From a bacterium (lineage in GTDB: Bacteria > Chloroflexota > Dormibacteria > UBA8260 > Bog-877): a stretch of DNA of 64,000 bases. The position numbers and the translations under genes were made by a program. Shown one piece after another: positions 27,770 to 36,250 of this stretch (the first letter of the stretch is position 1; every line of letters starts with the position of its first letter). The stretch is taken from positions 57,294-121,293 of the forward strand of contig JAKABA010000002.1 in assembly GCA_021802115.1 (NCBI GenBank), given 5' to 3'. The notes beneath the pieces are model-generated. The model did no database searches, was not told the origin of the DNA, and was given only the letters and a program-made list of their open reading frames with translations.

Positions 27770-28647
27770 TCACCCTTGCCACCAGGGGCAGTGCCCTGGC
27801 ATTGGCCCAGTCCCAGATCGTGCTGGCCGAGCTGCGCCTCCGAGCCCCCGGGCTGGAGGTCCACCTGGAGGTTATCGACTCCGATGGTGACCTCAATCCT
27901 CACTCCGAGGTGCCCGACCTCGAAGGCAGTGGCTGGTTCTCATCGAGGTTGGAACAGGCCCTCCTGGAGGGTCGCGTGGACGCCGCTGTCCACAGCGCCA
28001 AGGACCTCCCCTCGGAGCTGCCCTCGGGGTTGCGGGTGGGCGCCTATCTGAGGCGCGAGGATCCCCGGGACGCCATGGTGACGGGCGGCAATCGGAGCTG
28101 GCGGGATCTAGCCGAGGGGGCTCGGGTGGGGACGTCGTCGCCACGGCGGGAGGCGCAGCTTCGAGCGCTGCGGCCGGACCTTGACGTGGTGCCCATGCGG
28201 GGAAACCTGGACACCCGCCTGCGGCGAGTGGAGGCCGGCGAGATCCCGGCGGTGATGGTGGCGGCGGCCGGCTTGGCCCGGCTCCACCGAGGCCATCTGG
28301 GTCAGGTGCTGGACCCTCACCTGGAGTGCACCCCCGCACCCGCCCAGGGCGCGATCGCGCTGGAGGTCAGGGTGGGGGCCGAACTGGACGGGCTGGCGGC
28401 CGCCCTCGATGATCCCACCACGAGGATCTGCGTCGAGTCGGAGCGTGCGGTGCTGGGTGCCATGGGTGGTGGCTGCCGCCTTCCTCTCGGCGCCCTGGCG
28501 GAGGCGGTGGGTGGCGACCTGTTCGTCCTGACGGTGGCCTGGGCTCCCGTGGAGCGGCCCTTCCAGATGCTGCGAAAGTCAGGAACCGCTCCCGGGCCGG
28601 AGCTGCTCGACCTGGCGCTGGGGTTTGCCACCGAGCTGCGGACATGA
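27766..28647 (+). CDS. hemC: Porphobilinogen deaminase (hydroxymethylbilane synthase)
   Basis: 293 aa. It polymerises four porphobilinogens. It starts LATRGSALALAQSQ; VDAAVHSAKDLP and GTSSPRREAQL are the family active-site arginine and lysine regions, and the dipyrromethane cofactor attaches to the cysteine in MGGGCRLPLGA. It starts with TTG overlapping the hemA stop (TTGA) and ends with an ATGA overlap with hemD, so translation is coupled throughout. Confidence 0.95.
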   Translation: MITLATRGSALALAQSQIVLAELRLRAPGLEVHLEVIDSDGDLNPHSEVPDLEGSGWFSSRLEQALLEGRVDAAVHSAKDLPSELPSGLRVGAYLRREDPRDAMVTGGNRSWRDLAEGARVGTSSPRREAQLRALRPDLDVVPMRGNLDTRLRRVEAGEIPAVMVAAAGLARLHRGHLGQVLDPHLECTPAPAQGAIALEVRVGAELDGLAAALDDPTTRICVESERAVLGAMGGGCRLPLGALAEAVGGDLFVLTVAWAPVERPFQMLRKSGTAPGPELLDLALGFATELRT

Positions 28648-29447
28648 GCCCGGACGCCCGGAGGCCGAGCGGGCTCGAGGGGCAGCTGGTCTTGGTCACC
28701 CGGGCGGCCCATCAGGCTGCGGCGCTGGCCAGCATGCTCGCCGGAGCGGGTGCGGTGCCGATCTCGATTCCGGTGATGCGGCTGGATCCCCTCCTGGAGC
28801 CGAGCCAGATCGAGCGGGTCCAGCGGCGAATCTGGGACGGGGGCTTCGACGACCTGGTCTTCACCAGCGCCAACGCGGTGACGCTGCTGCTGGCGGGTGC
28901 GCCGCAGGGACCGCCGCCGGGATTGAGGGTGTTCGCAATCGGGCCGGGCACCGCGGGGGCCTTGCGGGATCGGGGCTGGGGGGCCGAGGCGCTTCCCGAG
29001 GGTTTCATCGCGGAGTCCCTGGCAGCGCGAATGGTCGAACTGGGGGTGTCGGGGAGGCGGGTACTCTTACCCCGGGCAAGGGGAGCTCGCGAGGTGCTGC
29101 CCGAGCTGCTCGCCCGGGGCGGCGGTCGGGTCGAGACCCTGGAGCTCTACCGCATGGAGCCGGAGCGGGCCATGCGGTCCAGCCTGCGGTCAGCGCTGGC
29201 GGAGGGGGGCCTGAGCTGGGTCACCTTCACCAGCGGCAGCTCTGTCCGCTGCTTTGTGGAGCTCGCCGGGGACGTCCCGCTGCCAAACGGGTGCGCGGTG
29301 GCGTGCATCGGGCCGATCACGGCGGTCGCTCTGCGCCGGGCTCGACTCGAGCCCCAGGTGGTGGCTCTCACCCACAGCATGGAGGGCTTGGTCGAGGCGC
29401 TGGCTGCGAGCTGCGGCCGATTGCCGGAGAATGGTCTGCGACCATGA
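28644..29447 (+). CDS. hemD: Uroporphyrinogen-III synthase
   Basis: 267 aa, two Rossmann-like lobes. The family is divergent, but LVLVTRAAHQAAALASML at the N-terminus, DDLVFTSANAV, FAIGPGTAGAL, VLLPRARGAREVLPELL, WVTFTSGSSVRCF and CIGPITAVALR occur in the expected order. It closes hydroxymethylbilane to uroporphyrinogen III with ring D inversion. ATGA overlaps on both sides join it to hemC and hemB. There is no fused methyltransferase domain. Confidence 0.92.
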   Translation: MSPDARRPSGLEGQLVLVTRAAHQAAALASMLAGAGAVPISIPVMRLDPLLEPSQIERVQRRIWDGGFDDLVFTSANAVTLLLAGAPQGPPPGLRVFAIGPGTAGALRDRGWGAEALPEGFIAESLAARMVELGVSGRRVLLPRARGAREVLPELLARGGGRVETLELYRMEPERAMRSSLRSALAEGGLSWVTFTSGSSVRCFVELAGDVPLPNGCAVACIGPITAVALRRARLEPQVVALTHSMEGLVEALAASCGRLPENGLRP

Positions 29448-30430
29448 GCTTTCCTGATGATCGTCTGCGGCGTCTGCGCCGGACCCCACAGATTCGGCGA
29501 CTGGTGCAGGAGTCCCGGCTGGGCCCCGAGGATCTGATCCTCCCCTGCTTCGTGGCGGAGGCGATCAGCGCCCGTCGCGAGGTGGTCAGCATGCCCGGGG
29601 TGTTCCAGGAGACCGTCGAGAGCCTGCTCCCGGTGGCTCAGGAGGCGGTGGAGCTTGGGCTCAAGGGGATGATCCTTTTTGGGGTCCCGGCCCACAAGGA
29701 CCCCCGCGGGTCGTCCGCCTGGGACGAACAAGGGGTTGTCCAGCGCGCTCTTCGCGGGCTGCGGCGTGAGTTCGGGGACACCCTGGTCCTGCTCGCCGAC
29801 ACCTGCCTGGACGAGTACACGGACCACGGCCACTGCGGGATCCTGACGGCCACGGGAGAGGTGGACAACGACGCCACCCTGGAGCTCTATGGGCTGGCGG
29901 CGGTGAGCCAGGCCCGGGCCGGGGCGGATGTGGTGGCCCCCTCAGGGATGATGGACGGCCAGGTGGGGGCGATCCGGGCGGCCCTTGATGAGAACGGCTT
30001 CAGCAGCACCGCCATTCTGGCCTACTCGGCCAAGTTTGCCTCCTGCTTCTACGGGCCATTTCGCGACGCCGCCGAGTGCGCGCCCAAGTTCGGTGACCGC
30101 CACAGCTACCAGATGAATCCGGGCAACCGCCGGGAGGCCATGCGCGAGCTCGAGATGGATCTGCTCGAAGGGGCCGACATGCTGATGGTCAAGCCGGCTC
30201 TCAGCTACCTGGACCTGGTCCGCGAAGCCCGCGACCGGTTCGACCTCCCCATTGGCTGCTACAGCGTGAGCGGCGAGTACTCGATGCTGCACGCGGCAGC
30301 GGCGGCGGGGGCCTTCGACCTGCGCTCCGCGGTCATGGAGACCCACCTGTCCATGCGCCGGGCCGGTGCGGACTTCATACTCACCTACTTCGCCCGGGAG
30401 ATCTGCGGCTGGCTCAAGGAGGATGCTTAG
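29444..30430 (+). CDS. hemB: Delta-aminolevulinic acid dehydratase (porphobilinogen synthase)
   Basis: 328 aa. Condenses two aminolevulinates. The two Schiff-base lysines are in YSAKFASCFYGPFR and MVKPALSYLD. The metal-binding segment reads DTCLDEYTDHGHCG: the first and third cysteines of the zinc motif are present but the middle position is Asp, so it is a mixed form between the zinc and the magnesium type. The ATG at 29444 overlaps the hemD stop; an open frame reaching back to 28625 is an artefact in which hemD is read out of frame. Confidence 0.95.
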   Translation: MSFPDDRLRRLRRTPQIRRLVQESRLGPEDLILPCFVAEAISARREVVSMPGVFQETVESLLPVAQEAVELGLKGMILFGVPAHKDPRGSSAWDEQGVVQRALRGLRREFGDTLVLLADTCLDEYTDHGHCGILTATGEVDNDATLELYGLAAVSQARAGADVVAPSGMMDGQVGAIRAALDENGFSSTAILAYSAKFASCFYGPFRDAAECAPKFGDRHSYQMNPGNRREAMRELEMDLLEGADMLMVKPALSYLDLVREARDRFDLPIGCYSVSGEYSMLHAAAAAGAFDLRSAVMETHLSMRRAGADFILTYFAREICGWLKEDA

Positions 30431-31116
30431 TGCCGCCTTCGCTGACGCGCTGGGGAGGGGGCGTGCTTGCCGTGGGTGTCCTGGCCGCCGCCGGGCTCGC
30501 GGCCTATTTCGTCAATGTCGGCGCCCAAAGGGAGGTTCCCCCAGTGTCCCAAGCCAGTTGCGCAGGTGCCAGTTTCGGCGCACCCCTCGGCCCGCTCGAC
30601 CAGCCCACCAACGTCCATCACTACAGCCAGGTGCCGCCGCTCACGATCAACGAGCAGAGGCTGTATGAGGCGACCATCACCGGGCCAGCCGGAACGATCG
30701 TGATCTGCCTGGTGCCGGGGTGGGCACCCACCACGGTCAACACCTTTGTCACCCTGGTCCGCAACCACTTCTTCGACGGCCTGCGCTGGGGGCGCGATCC
30801 ATCCACGGCGCCAGGCGGACCGGTGATCCAGGGTGGCAGCCCGACCAGCAACCTCAGCGGCGGGCCCGGTTTCCAGTTCAAGAGTGAGAAGGTGGTGAGC
30901 CCGCTATACAGCGGGGGCGCCTACCAGCCCGGTGCGGTCGCCATGGCCAACGCCGGGCCCAACACCAATGGCAGCCAGTTCTTCATCACCCTGTCGAAGT
31001 TCACCCTGCCGCCTGATTACAACCTCTTCGGAGAGGTGGTCTCCGGGCTCAATGTGGCTCAGAAGGTGAAGAAGGGCGATCTGATGGAGATCACGGTGAG
31101 GGAGCAGCTGCCCTGA
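30430..31116 (+). CDS. Exported cyclophilin-type peptidyl-prolyl isomerase
   Basis: 228 aa. An N-terminal anchor (GVLAVGVLAAAGLAAYF) targets it across the membrane. The cyclophilin domain covers about residues 70-228: VNTFVTLVRNHFFDGLRW, GPVIQGGSPTSN, AVAMANAGPNTNGSQFFIT and LPPDYNLFGEVVSGLNV, the substrate-binding blocks of the family. It may help proteins fold outside the cytoplasm. The GTG start overlaps the hemB stop by one base and its own TGA overlaps a CTG that may be the true start of hemL. Confidence 0.88.
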   Translation: MPPSLTRWGGGVLAVGVLAAAGLAAYFVNVGAQREVPPVSQASCAGASFGAPLGPLDQPTNVHHYSQVPPLTINEQRLYEATITGPAGTIVICLVPGWAPTTVNTFVTLVRNHFFDGLRWGRDPSTAPGGPVIQGGSPTSNLSGGPGFQFKSEKVVSPLYSGGAYQPGAVAMANAGPNTNGSQFFITLSKFTLPPDYNLFGEVVSGLNVAQKVKKGDLMEITVREQLP

Positions 31117-31163
31117 CGTTCCCAGCCGGGGCAGGCTTCTCGCTGGAAAAGTCCGCCGCCGCC

Positions 31164-32426
31164 ATGGAGAGGGCGCGCCGGGTGCTGCCCGGTGGCGTCA
31201 GCAGCCCGGTGCGGTCTTTCCGCGCCGTGGGCGGGACACCGCCATTCTTCGTCCGCGCCCAGGGTCCCTTCATCTTCGACGTCGACGGGAATCGCTATCT
31301 GGATCTGGTGCTTGCCTACGGCCCCCTGATCCTGGGCCACCTCCATCCAGCCGTGGTGGCGGCCATCTCGAGTCAGCTGGCTCTTGGCGAGGCCATGGGC
31401 GGTCCCACCGAGCTGGAGGTCGAGCTCGGGGAGCGCATCCGCCAGCTGGTGCCGTCGATGGAGATGGTGCGCCTGGTTAACAGCGGCACCGAGGCCACCA
31501 TGAGCGCGATTCGGCTGGCCCGAGGCGCCACTGGGAGGGATCTCCTGGTCAAGTTCGCCGGCTGCTACCACGGGCACAGCGACGCCCTGCTGGCGGCCGC
31601 TGGATCCGCGGTGGCCACCCTGGCTCTGCCGGGCTCGCCCGGGGTTCCCGCGGCTTCGGTGGCCGACACCATGGTGCTGCCCTACAACGACCTGGACGCG
31701 GTGGCGGAGGCGTTCGCGAGGGTGGGGGAGAGGGTGGCGGCGCTGATCGTGGAGCCCGTTGCCGGCAACATGGGAGTGGTGCCGCCACGCGCCGGCTTCC
31801 TGGCCGGGCTGCGAGAGCTCACCTCCCGGTACGGCGCGATCCTCATCTTCGACGAGGTGATGACCGGCTTCCGGGTCGCCCGGGGCGGGGCCCAGGAGCT
31901 GTTCGCGATCCGGCCGGATCTCACCTGCCTGGGCAAGGTGATCGGGGGAGGGCTCCCGGTCGGAGCGTTCGGCGGCCGCGCCGACCTGATGCGCCAGCTG
32001 GCTCCCGAGGGGCAGGTCTATCAGGCTGGCACTCTCAGCGGCAGTCCCCTGGCGGTCGCGGCCGGGCTGGCCGCACTCGGGCAGCTGACGCCAACCGAGC
32101 CCTATGCGCAGTTGGAGCGGCTCGGCCAGCGGCTGGAGCTGGGTCTGCTGGAGCAGTCCAGGGATCATGGCCTTCCACTTCAGGTCAATCGCATGGGCTC
32201 GATGCTGACGTTCTTCTTCACCTCGGCGCCGGTGGTCGACTATGCCAGCGCCGCCGCCAGCGATCTCGACCAGTTTCGACAGGTCCACTGGGCCCTGCTA
32301 AGGGGAGGTGTCTTCTGGCCTCCGTCTCAGTTCGAGGCGGCCTTCCTATGTGCGGCCCACACCCAGGCCCAGATCGATCAGGTGGTCGCCCTCTTCGGCG
32401 AGGGACTGGAGCGGTCGCTCGGCTAG
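31164..32426 (+). CDS. hemL: Glutamate-1-semialdehyde 2,1-aminomutase
   Basis: 420 aa from the first ATG. PLP enzyme that makes aminolevulinate. Blocks are PGGVSSPVRSF, LVNSGTEATMSAIRLAR, KFAGCYHGHSDALL, IFDEVMTGFRVA, and the PLP lysine in LGKVIGGGLPVGAFGG. Family proteins have about 15 residues before PGGV; this start gives eight. The in-frame sequence upstream (SLEKSAAA just before the ATG) continues the alignment, back to a CTG at 31113 that overlaps the preceding stop as CTGA with GAGGGAG eight bases before it. A CTG start there is therefore likely. Confidence 0.93.
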   Translation: MERARRVLPGGVSSPVRSFRAVGGTPPFFVRAQGPFIFDVDGNRYLDLVLAYGPLILGHLHPAVVAAISSQLALGEAMGGPTELEVELGERIRQLVPSMEMVRLVNSGTEATMSAIRLARGATGRDLLVKFAGCYHGHSDALLAAAGSAVATLALPGSPGVPAASVADTMVLPYNDLDAVAEAFARVGERVAALIVEPVAGNMGVVPPRAGFLAGLRELTSRYGAILIFDEVMTGFRVARGGAQELFAIRPDLTCLGKVIGGGLPVGAFGGRADLMRQLAPEGQVYQAGTLSGSPLAVAAGLAALGQLTPTEPYAQLERLGQRLELGLLEQSRDHGLPLQVNRMGSMLTFFFTSAPVVDYASAAASDLDQFRQVHWALLRGGVFWPPSQFEAAFLCAAHTQAQIDQVVALFGEGLERSLG

Positions 32427-32544
32427 CGCGACCTCCGGCCTCCCAGGCCGATCCGGCCCGCCCACTGCGATTTGCTCCCGACTGGGGCATTGCCCCCGCC
32501 GCTCGACGGGATTCCTTCGCCACCTCCGACTTGAATTCGGCCGG

Positions 32545-32553
32545 TGCTATACT
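32545..32553 (+). promoter_or_regulatory. Extended -10 element of the tatA-tatC unit
   Basis: TGCTATACT, a near-consensus extended -10. Transcription would begin near 32560 and leave a leader of about 30 bases before the tatA GTG. Confidence 0.55.
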
Positions 32554-32591
32554 CCGACCGCTTCGACTGGTTTCCTAAAGAGGCAGGTGCC

Positions 32592-32870
32592 GTGTTTGGT
32601 GATCACTGGGTTTACATAGTTCTTTTGCTGCTGCTGGCGCTGGTCGTGTTCGGCCCGAAGCGGCTCCCGGAACTGGGGCAGGCGGTGGGCAGGGCACTCA
32701 ACGAGTTCAAAAAGGCCACCCAGTCGGTCGGGGAGGAGGCGAAGTCCTTCACCACCATCGTGCAGTCCGGGCCAGATGGTGTAGTTCCCGGCCAGCCTGC
32801 CAACGCCGTCGAGGTTGCCGGCGGCGGCCCTGCCGAGGCTGCCGCGGGGCGTCCCGACTCTGCGGGCTGA
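32592..32870 (+). CDS. tatA: Sec-independent translocase protein TatA
   Basis: 92 aa. One N-terminal membrane helix (YIVLLLLLALVVFGPKRLPELG) followed by the amphipathic helix AVGRALNEFKKATQSV and a disordered acidic tail, the TatA/TatE pattern; the FGPKRLPELG hinge is diagnostic. It forms the translocation pore of the twin-arginine system. The GTG at 32592 fits the family start and has AAAGAGG upstream; the frame is open further back without similarity. tatC follows after 22 bases; no tatB is adjacent. Confidence 0.93.
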   Translation: MFGDHWVYIVLLLLLALVVFGPKRLPELGQAVGRALNEFKKATQSVGEEAKSFTTIVQSGPDGVVPGQPANAVEVAGGGPAEAAAGRPDSAG

Positions 32871-32892
32871 TCGCGGTCGGCGGAGTTAACGC

Positions 32893-33690
32893 GTGGCCAC
32901 CCGCCGGCTAGCCGGGCTGGGGTCGGCCAGGATTCCAAGGGGAGGACCCCAGCCCGGGTCTGAGGCCCGCGAGCTGACCTTGGTCGAGCATCTCGAGGAG
33001 CTCCGTCGCGCTCTCATCGTGAGTCTGATCGCTTGGGGACTGGCCACCGGCCTGGCGTTCGCCTTCAACCAGCAGCTGATCGGGGTCCTGGAGCGGCCCC
33101 TCCACCTGGCCCTGTTGCACACCCACTCTCCCTTCGGCCAGCGGGTGGTGGTCACCAGCCCGATCGCCGGCCTGGCGATCCCGTTCGAGGTGGCCGGGGT
33201 GGCCGGGGCGATCCTGGCGCTGCCCGTGATCGTCTGGCAGGTCTGGAGCTTCGTCCGCCCCGGCCTGCAGCAGGCGGAGCGGCGGCTGGCGTTCCCGTTC
33301 GTATTCGGAACTCTGTTCTTCTTCGCCGTGGGGGCGCTCTTCGCCTACTTCGTGCTGCCCATCGGGCTCGCCTTTTTGGCCACCTTCCTGGGCAGCAACG
33401 CCGTCTACCTGCCCGACCTCGGTGCCTACCTCGGATTCCTGGCCCTGGTGGTGCTGGTCTTCGGGGTCACCTTCGAGCTGCCGGTGGCGCTCTGTCTGCT
33501 GGGCGCGATCGGGATCATCAGCAGCCAGCAGCTGCGCCATTGGCGCAAGCCCGCCATCTTCATAATCGTGCTGGTGGCGCTGGTGGTCACCCCCGGGGCC
33601 GACCCCTTCACCCCCACCTTTCTGTCGGTCGCGCTGATAGTCCTGTACGAGGGCAGCATCCTGTTCATCCGCCACGCGCTGCATCGATGA
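32893..33690 (+). CDS. tatC: Sec-independent translocase protein TatC
   Basis: 265 aa, six membrane helices. The twin-arginine recognition site is shown by LTLVEHLEELRRALIVS before helix 1, and the family blocks SFVRPGLQQAERRLAFPFV, the loop FELPVALCLLG and DPFTPTFLSVALIVLYE are present. TatC binds the RR signal peptide and recruits TatA. The molybdenum-type oxidoreductase at 36699, with an SRRRFL segment, is a candidate substrate. GTG start; the stop overlaps the rph ATG (ATGA). Confidence 0.95.
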   Translation: MATRRLAGLGSARIPRGGPQPGSEARELTLVEHLEELRRALIVSLIAWGLATGLAFAFNQQLIGVLERPLHLALLHTHSPFGQRVVVTSPIAGLAIPFEVAGVAGAILALPVIVWQVWSFVRPGLQQAERRLAFPFVFGTLFFFAVGALFAYFVLPIGLAFLATFLGSNAVYLPDLGAYLGFLALVVLVFGVTFELPVALCLLGAIGIISSQQLRHWRKPAIFIIVLVALVVTPGADPFTPTFLSVALIVLYEGSILFIRHALHR

Positions 33691-34418
33691 CGACCAGGCA
33701 CGACGGCCGCAGCCCGGGCCAGGTTCGTCCCCTGCGGATCGAGGGGCAGCTCGGCAGCTGGGCGGAGGGAGCCGTCCTCATCAGCCTGGGTGAGACCAGG
33801 GTGCTCTGCACCGCAACCGTGGAGGAGAGGGTCCCTCCGCACCGGCGCGGGACCCATTCCGGCTGGGTCACGGCCGAGTACGGGATGCTGCCCCGGGCGA
33901 CCCAGGAGCGCAGCCCCCGGGAGCGGGAAGGGCGGTTGAACGGTCGTTCCCAGGAGATCCAGCGGCTGGTCGCCCGCAGCCTCAGAGCGGCGGTCGACCT
34001 CGGCCGCCTGGGGGAGCGCACCGTGATCGTCGACTGCGATGTGCTTCACGCCGACGGGGGCACCAGGACGGCATCCATCTCCGGAGGCTTCGTGGCTCTG
34101 GCGCTCGCCTGTCGCCGGCTGGTCCAGGCCAAGATGGTGCGGTCCGATCCCGTGGTGGCCCAGGTGGCGGCCATCAGCGTGGGGATCGTGGGCTCGGTGC
34201 CGATGGTTGACCTCGACTACCCTGAGGACAGCCGGGCATCCACGGACATGAACCTGGTCATGGACGGCAGCCACGGGATGATCGAGCTTCAGGGCACCGC
34301 CGAGTCGAAGCCGTTCGCCAGGGCAGAGCTGGAGGTTCTCCTCGACCTCGGGGCCGCCGCCATCGACGAGGTGCTACGAGTACAGCGATCGGTGCTGGAT
34401 GCGTCCGGGCTGGCGTGA
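33687..34418 (+). CDS. rph: Ribonuclease PH
   Basis: 243 aa. Phosphorolytic 3'-5' exoribonuclease that trims tRNA precursors. It shows CTATVEERVPPHRRG, GWVTAEYGMLPRATQERSPRE, NGRSQEIQRLVARSLRAAVDL (the phosphate-binding arginines), CDVLHADGGTRTASISG and DLDYPEDSRASTDMNLVM, all canonical. The ATG at 33687 overlaps the tatC stop; the open frame upstream is tatC read out of frame. It lies between tatC and rdgB and may share their transcript. Confidence 0.96.
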   Translation: MTTRHDGRSPGQVRPLRIEGQLGSWAEGAVLISLGETRVLCTATVEERVPPHRRGTHSGWVTAEYGMLPRATQERSPREREGRLNGRSQEIQRLVARSLRAAVDLGRLGERTVIVDCDVLHADGGTRTASISGGFVALALACRRLVQAKMVRSDPVVAQVAAISVGIVGSVPMVDLDYPEDSRASTDMNLVMDGSHGMIELQGTAESKPFARAELEVLLDLGAAAIDEVLRVQRSVLDASGLA

Positions 34419-34442
34419 CCCGATCCGGTTTGGGCGGTGGTG

Positions 34443-35084
34443 ATGCCCGTTTCTGAGCTCGGGACGGTGGTGATTGCCAGTCGCAACCGCGGCAAGGTGG
34501 CGGAGCTGGCGGCTCTTCTGGCCGGTCTGCCCTGGGACCTGAGGTCGGTCGACGATGTGGCCGGGGGCGCGGAGATACGCTGGGACGAGTCCGGCTCGAC
34601 CTACTCTGAGAATGCCGCCATCAAGGCGGAAGCGGTGTGTCTGGGCACCGGGTTGCCTTCCCTGGCTGATGACAGCGGCATCGAACTTATGGCGCTGGAC
34701 GGGTTTCCCGGCGTACGTTCGGCCCGGTGGCTTGGAGATGACGCCACCGAGGCGCAGTTGCGAGCCGCCCTGAGCAGCCGGATTGCGGCCCTACCTGAGG
34801 ATGAGCGAGGGGCCCGCTTCGTGTGCGTGCTCGCCCTGGCCGTGCCGAGCGCGACGGGGCGCTGCAGCGTCAGCTTCGCGCGGGGCACGGTTGAGGGAAC
34901 CCTGCTGCCCACCCCCCGGGGTCACGGTGGCTTCGGGTACGACCCCATCTTCATACCCTCCGGGGAGACTCTCACAATGGCCGAGATGGCACGCGCACAG
35001 AAGGACCGGCTCAGCCATCGCGGCCGGGCCGCTCAGGAGCTCATTCGCACGCTGTCCTCCGGGGCATCCATGGCCATCGACTAA
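34443..35084 (+). CDS. rdgB: dITP/XTP pyrophosphatase (RdgB/HAM1)
   Basis: 213 aa. Removes non-canonical purine nucleotides. Key blocks are VVIASRNRGKVAELAALL (SxNxxK), TYSENAAIKAEA, LADDSGIELMALDGFPGVRSAR and GHGGFGYDPIFIP. The ATG at 34443 is preferred although GTG codons at 34437 and 34440 are in frame. It follows rph as in many actinobacteria. The stop TAA is part of a -10-like TAAACT that probably serves the downstream tRNA. Confidence 0.94.
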   Translation: MPVSELGTVVIASRNRGKVAELAALLAGLPWDLRSVDDVAGGAEIRWDESGSTYSENAAIKAEAVCLGTGLPSLADDSGIELMALDGFPGVRSARWLGDDATEAQLRAALSSRIAALPEDERGARFVCVLALAVPSATGRCSVSFARGTVEGTLLPTPRGHGGFGYDPIFIPSGETLTMAEMARAQKDRLSHRGRAAQELIRTLSSGASMAID

Positions 35085-35087
35085 ACT
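35082..35087 (+). promoter_or_regulatory. Candidate -10 element for tRNA-Pro
   Basis: TAAACT overlapping the rdgB stop, 17 bases before the mature tRNA 5' end. A short 5' leader would be removed by RNase P. Confidence 0.35.
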
Positions 35088-35104
35088 CGGAGAGTCTAGT
35101 TGGG

Positions 35105-35179
35105 CGGGGCGTGGCGCAGCGGTAGCGCACCTGCTTTGGGAGCAGGGGGTCCCCGGTTCGATCCCGGGCGCCCCGACCA
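35105..35179 (+). tRNA. tRNA-Pro (anticodon TGG)
   Basis: 75 nt with encoded CCA. The acceptor stem CGGGGCG pairs with CGCCCCG, the discriminator is A, the anticodon arm CCTGC-TTTGGGA-GCAGG gives anticodon TGG, and the T arm is CCCGG-TTCGATC-CCGGG. It decodes CCA and related proline codons. C1 paired with G72 is typical of bacterial tRNA-Pro. Confidence 0.96.
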
Positions 35180-35649
35180 ATTCTTACCTATGACGTCCTT
35201 TCGATGTGGCCGGGGGTACGTCCCTAACGCCGCGCCGGCGGCTGAACCGTGCGCCGCGAACGCGAAGATGTGGGCCGAGCACTGGTGCAAGAGGATGCGG
35301 GTCCGCAAGGTACGCCGCGCCAGGCTTCCTGCCCACCATGGCAACGGCGCAGTGGCCCTGGCTGGGCCCATACGTTTCGGCGCGAGCAGCACGCCGTTGA
35401 AGTCAAAGTGGGCGCCTCATGGCATGTGACCTGCGATTTGCTGGGTTGCCCAGGGCAGCGGTCGTCCCCACGCCCAGAACATAGGCACCTATGTGGTCGC
35501 GCGAGGGGACAGCAGTCTGCCACGATACCGAGACGTGAACGACCCGTGGGGCTGCGCGGTGACAGATCGCCGCGCCTCTGCGACAACCTCCAAACTCGGC
35601 TGGGCACGTATTGAACGCGACCTTTCTGACCCTCACCACGTCCGACCGC
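35180..35649. other. Unrecognised stretch after tRNA-Pro
   Basis: About 470 bases with no recognisable gene. No second copy of the tRNA 3' end was found nearby, so there is no direct sign of an integrated element. Confidence 0.45.
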
Positions 35650-36237
35650 TCAACGATGACTGACTACGACGAAACGCTCATCGCGGATGGGATTTCCCCA
35701 GTACACCGCGTCATCCAGAGGTGTGACCTGAGCCTCCGATCGGTGGCGCAGGACGAGCTTGGCCACTTCACCAGCGGTCATGCCGGCACCGGTCCACCAG
35801 CGACCCTCAACCAGGACCAGACGCCCGCCGGGTGCCAGCAGCTGCAGCCACCGGGTCAGCGCCCCATCAGGGTCCTCCATGGCCCAAAGGGCGTGCCGGG
35901 CCAGAACGACATCGAATGACCCAGGCTCCCACGGCGGCAGGGCCGCATCCCCGACCGAGAGGTCAGCCGGGTAGCCCGCTCCTGCCACCTTGGCCTGCGC
36001 CAACGCCACCATGGCTGGGGAGATGTCCAATCCGGAAACCCGGTGCCCTGCCTCGGCCACCAACACGGTCAGCGAACCCGTCCCGCACCCGAGGTCCGCG
36101 ACCCGCGCCGGCGGTGGGGGCAGTACCTGGACGAGCAGGCCAGCCCATGCGGCTCGAACGATCGGGTCTCGCAACCCGTGGTCCGGCTGCTCATCGAACT
36201 GGCGAGCTTGCGCGTCCCAGAACTCGGCTGCGGCCAC
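35650..36237 (-). CDS. Class I SAM-dependent methyltransferase
   Basis: 195 aa from the GTG. The SAM-binding core is ARVADLGCGTGSLTVLVAEAG, followed by VSGLDISPAMVALAQAK, GDAALPPWEPGSFDVVLARHALW and LLAPGGRLVLVEGRWW, the order of motifs in UbiE/Ubie-like methyltransferases. The substrate is unknown. An ATG lies three codons upstream at 36246 but overlaps the TACGAT box, so the GTG seven bases after the box is preferred. The open frame reaching 36510 has no similarity. Confidence 0.85.
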   Translation of the reverse strand: MAAAEFWDAQARQFDEQPDHGLRDPIVRAAWAGLLVQVLPPPPARVADLGCGTGSLTVLVAEAGHRVSGLDISPAMVALAQAKVAGAGYPADLSVGDAALPPWEPGSFDVVLARHALWAMEDPDGALTRWLQLLAPGGRLVLVEGRWWTGAGMTAGEVAKLVLRHRSEAQVTPLDDAVYWGNPIRDERFVVVSHR

Positions 36238-36244
36238 GGTCCTC

Positions 36245-36250
36245 ATCGTA
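36245..36250 (-). promoter_or_regulatory. -10 element of the methyltransferase gene
   Basis: TACGAT on the minus strand, seven bases before the GTG at 36237, with no ribosome binding site. Confidence 0.4.

Noticed and set aside
28625..29443. 601-aa version of hemB
   Set aside because: The extension is hemD DNA in another frame; HemB similarity begins at the ATG overlapping the hemD stop.
35105..35649. Integrated element at tRNA-Pro
   Set aside because: No integrase and no repeated tRNA 3' end were found on either side.
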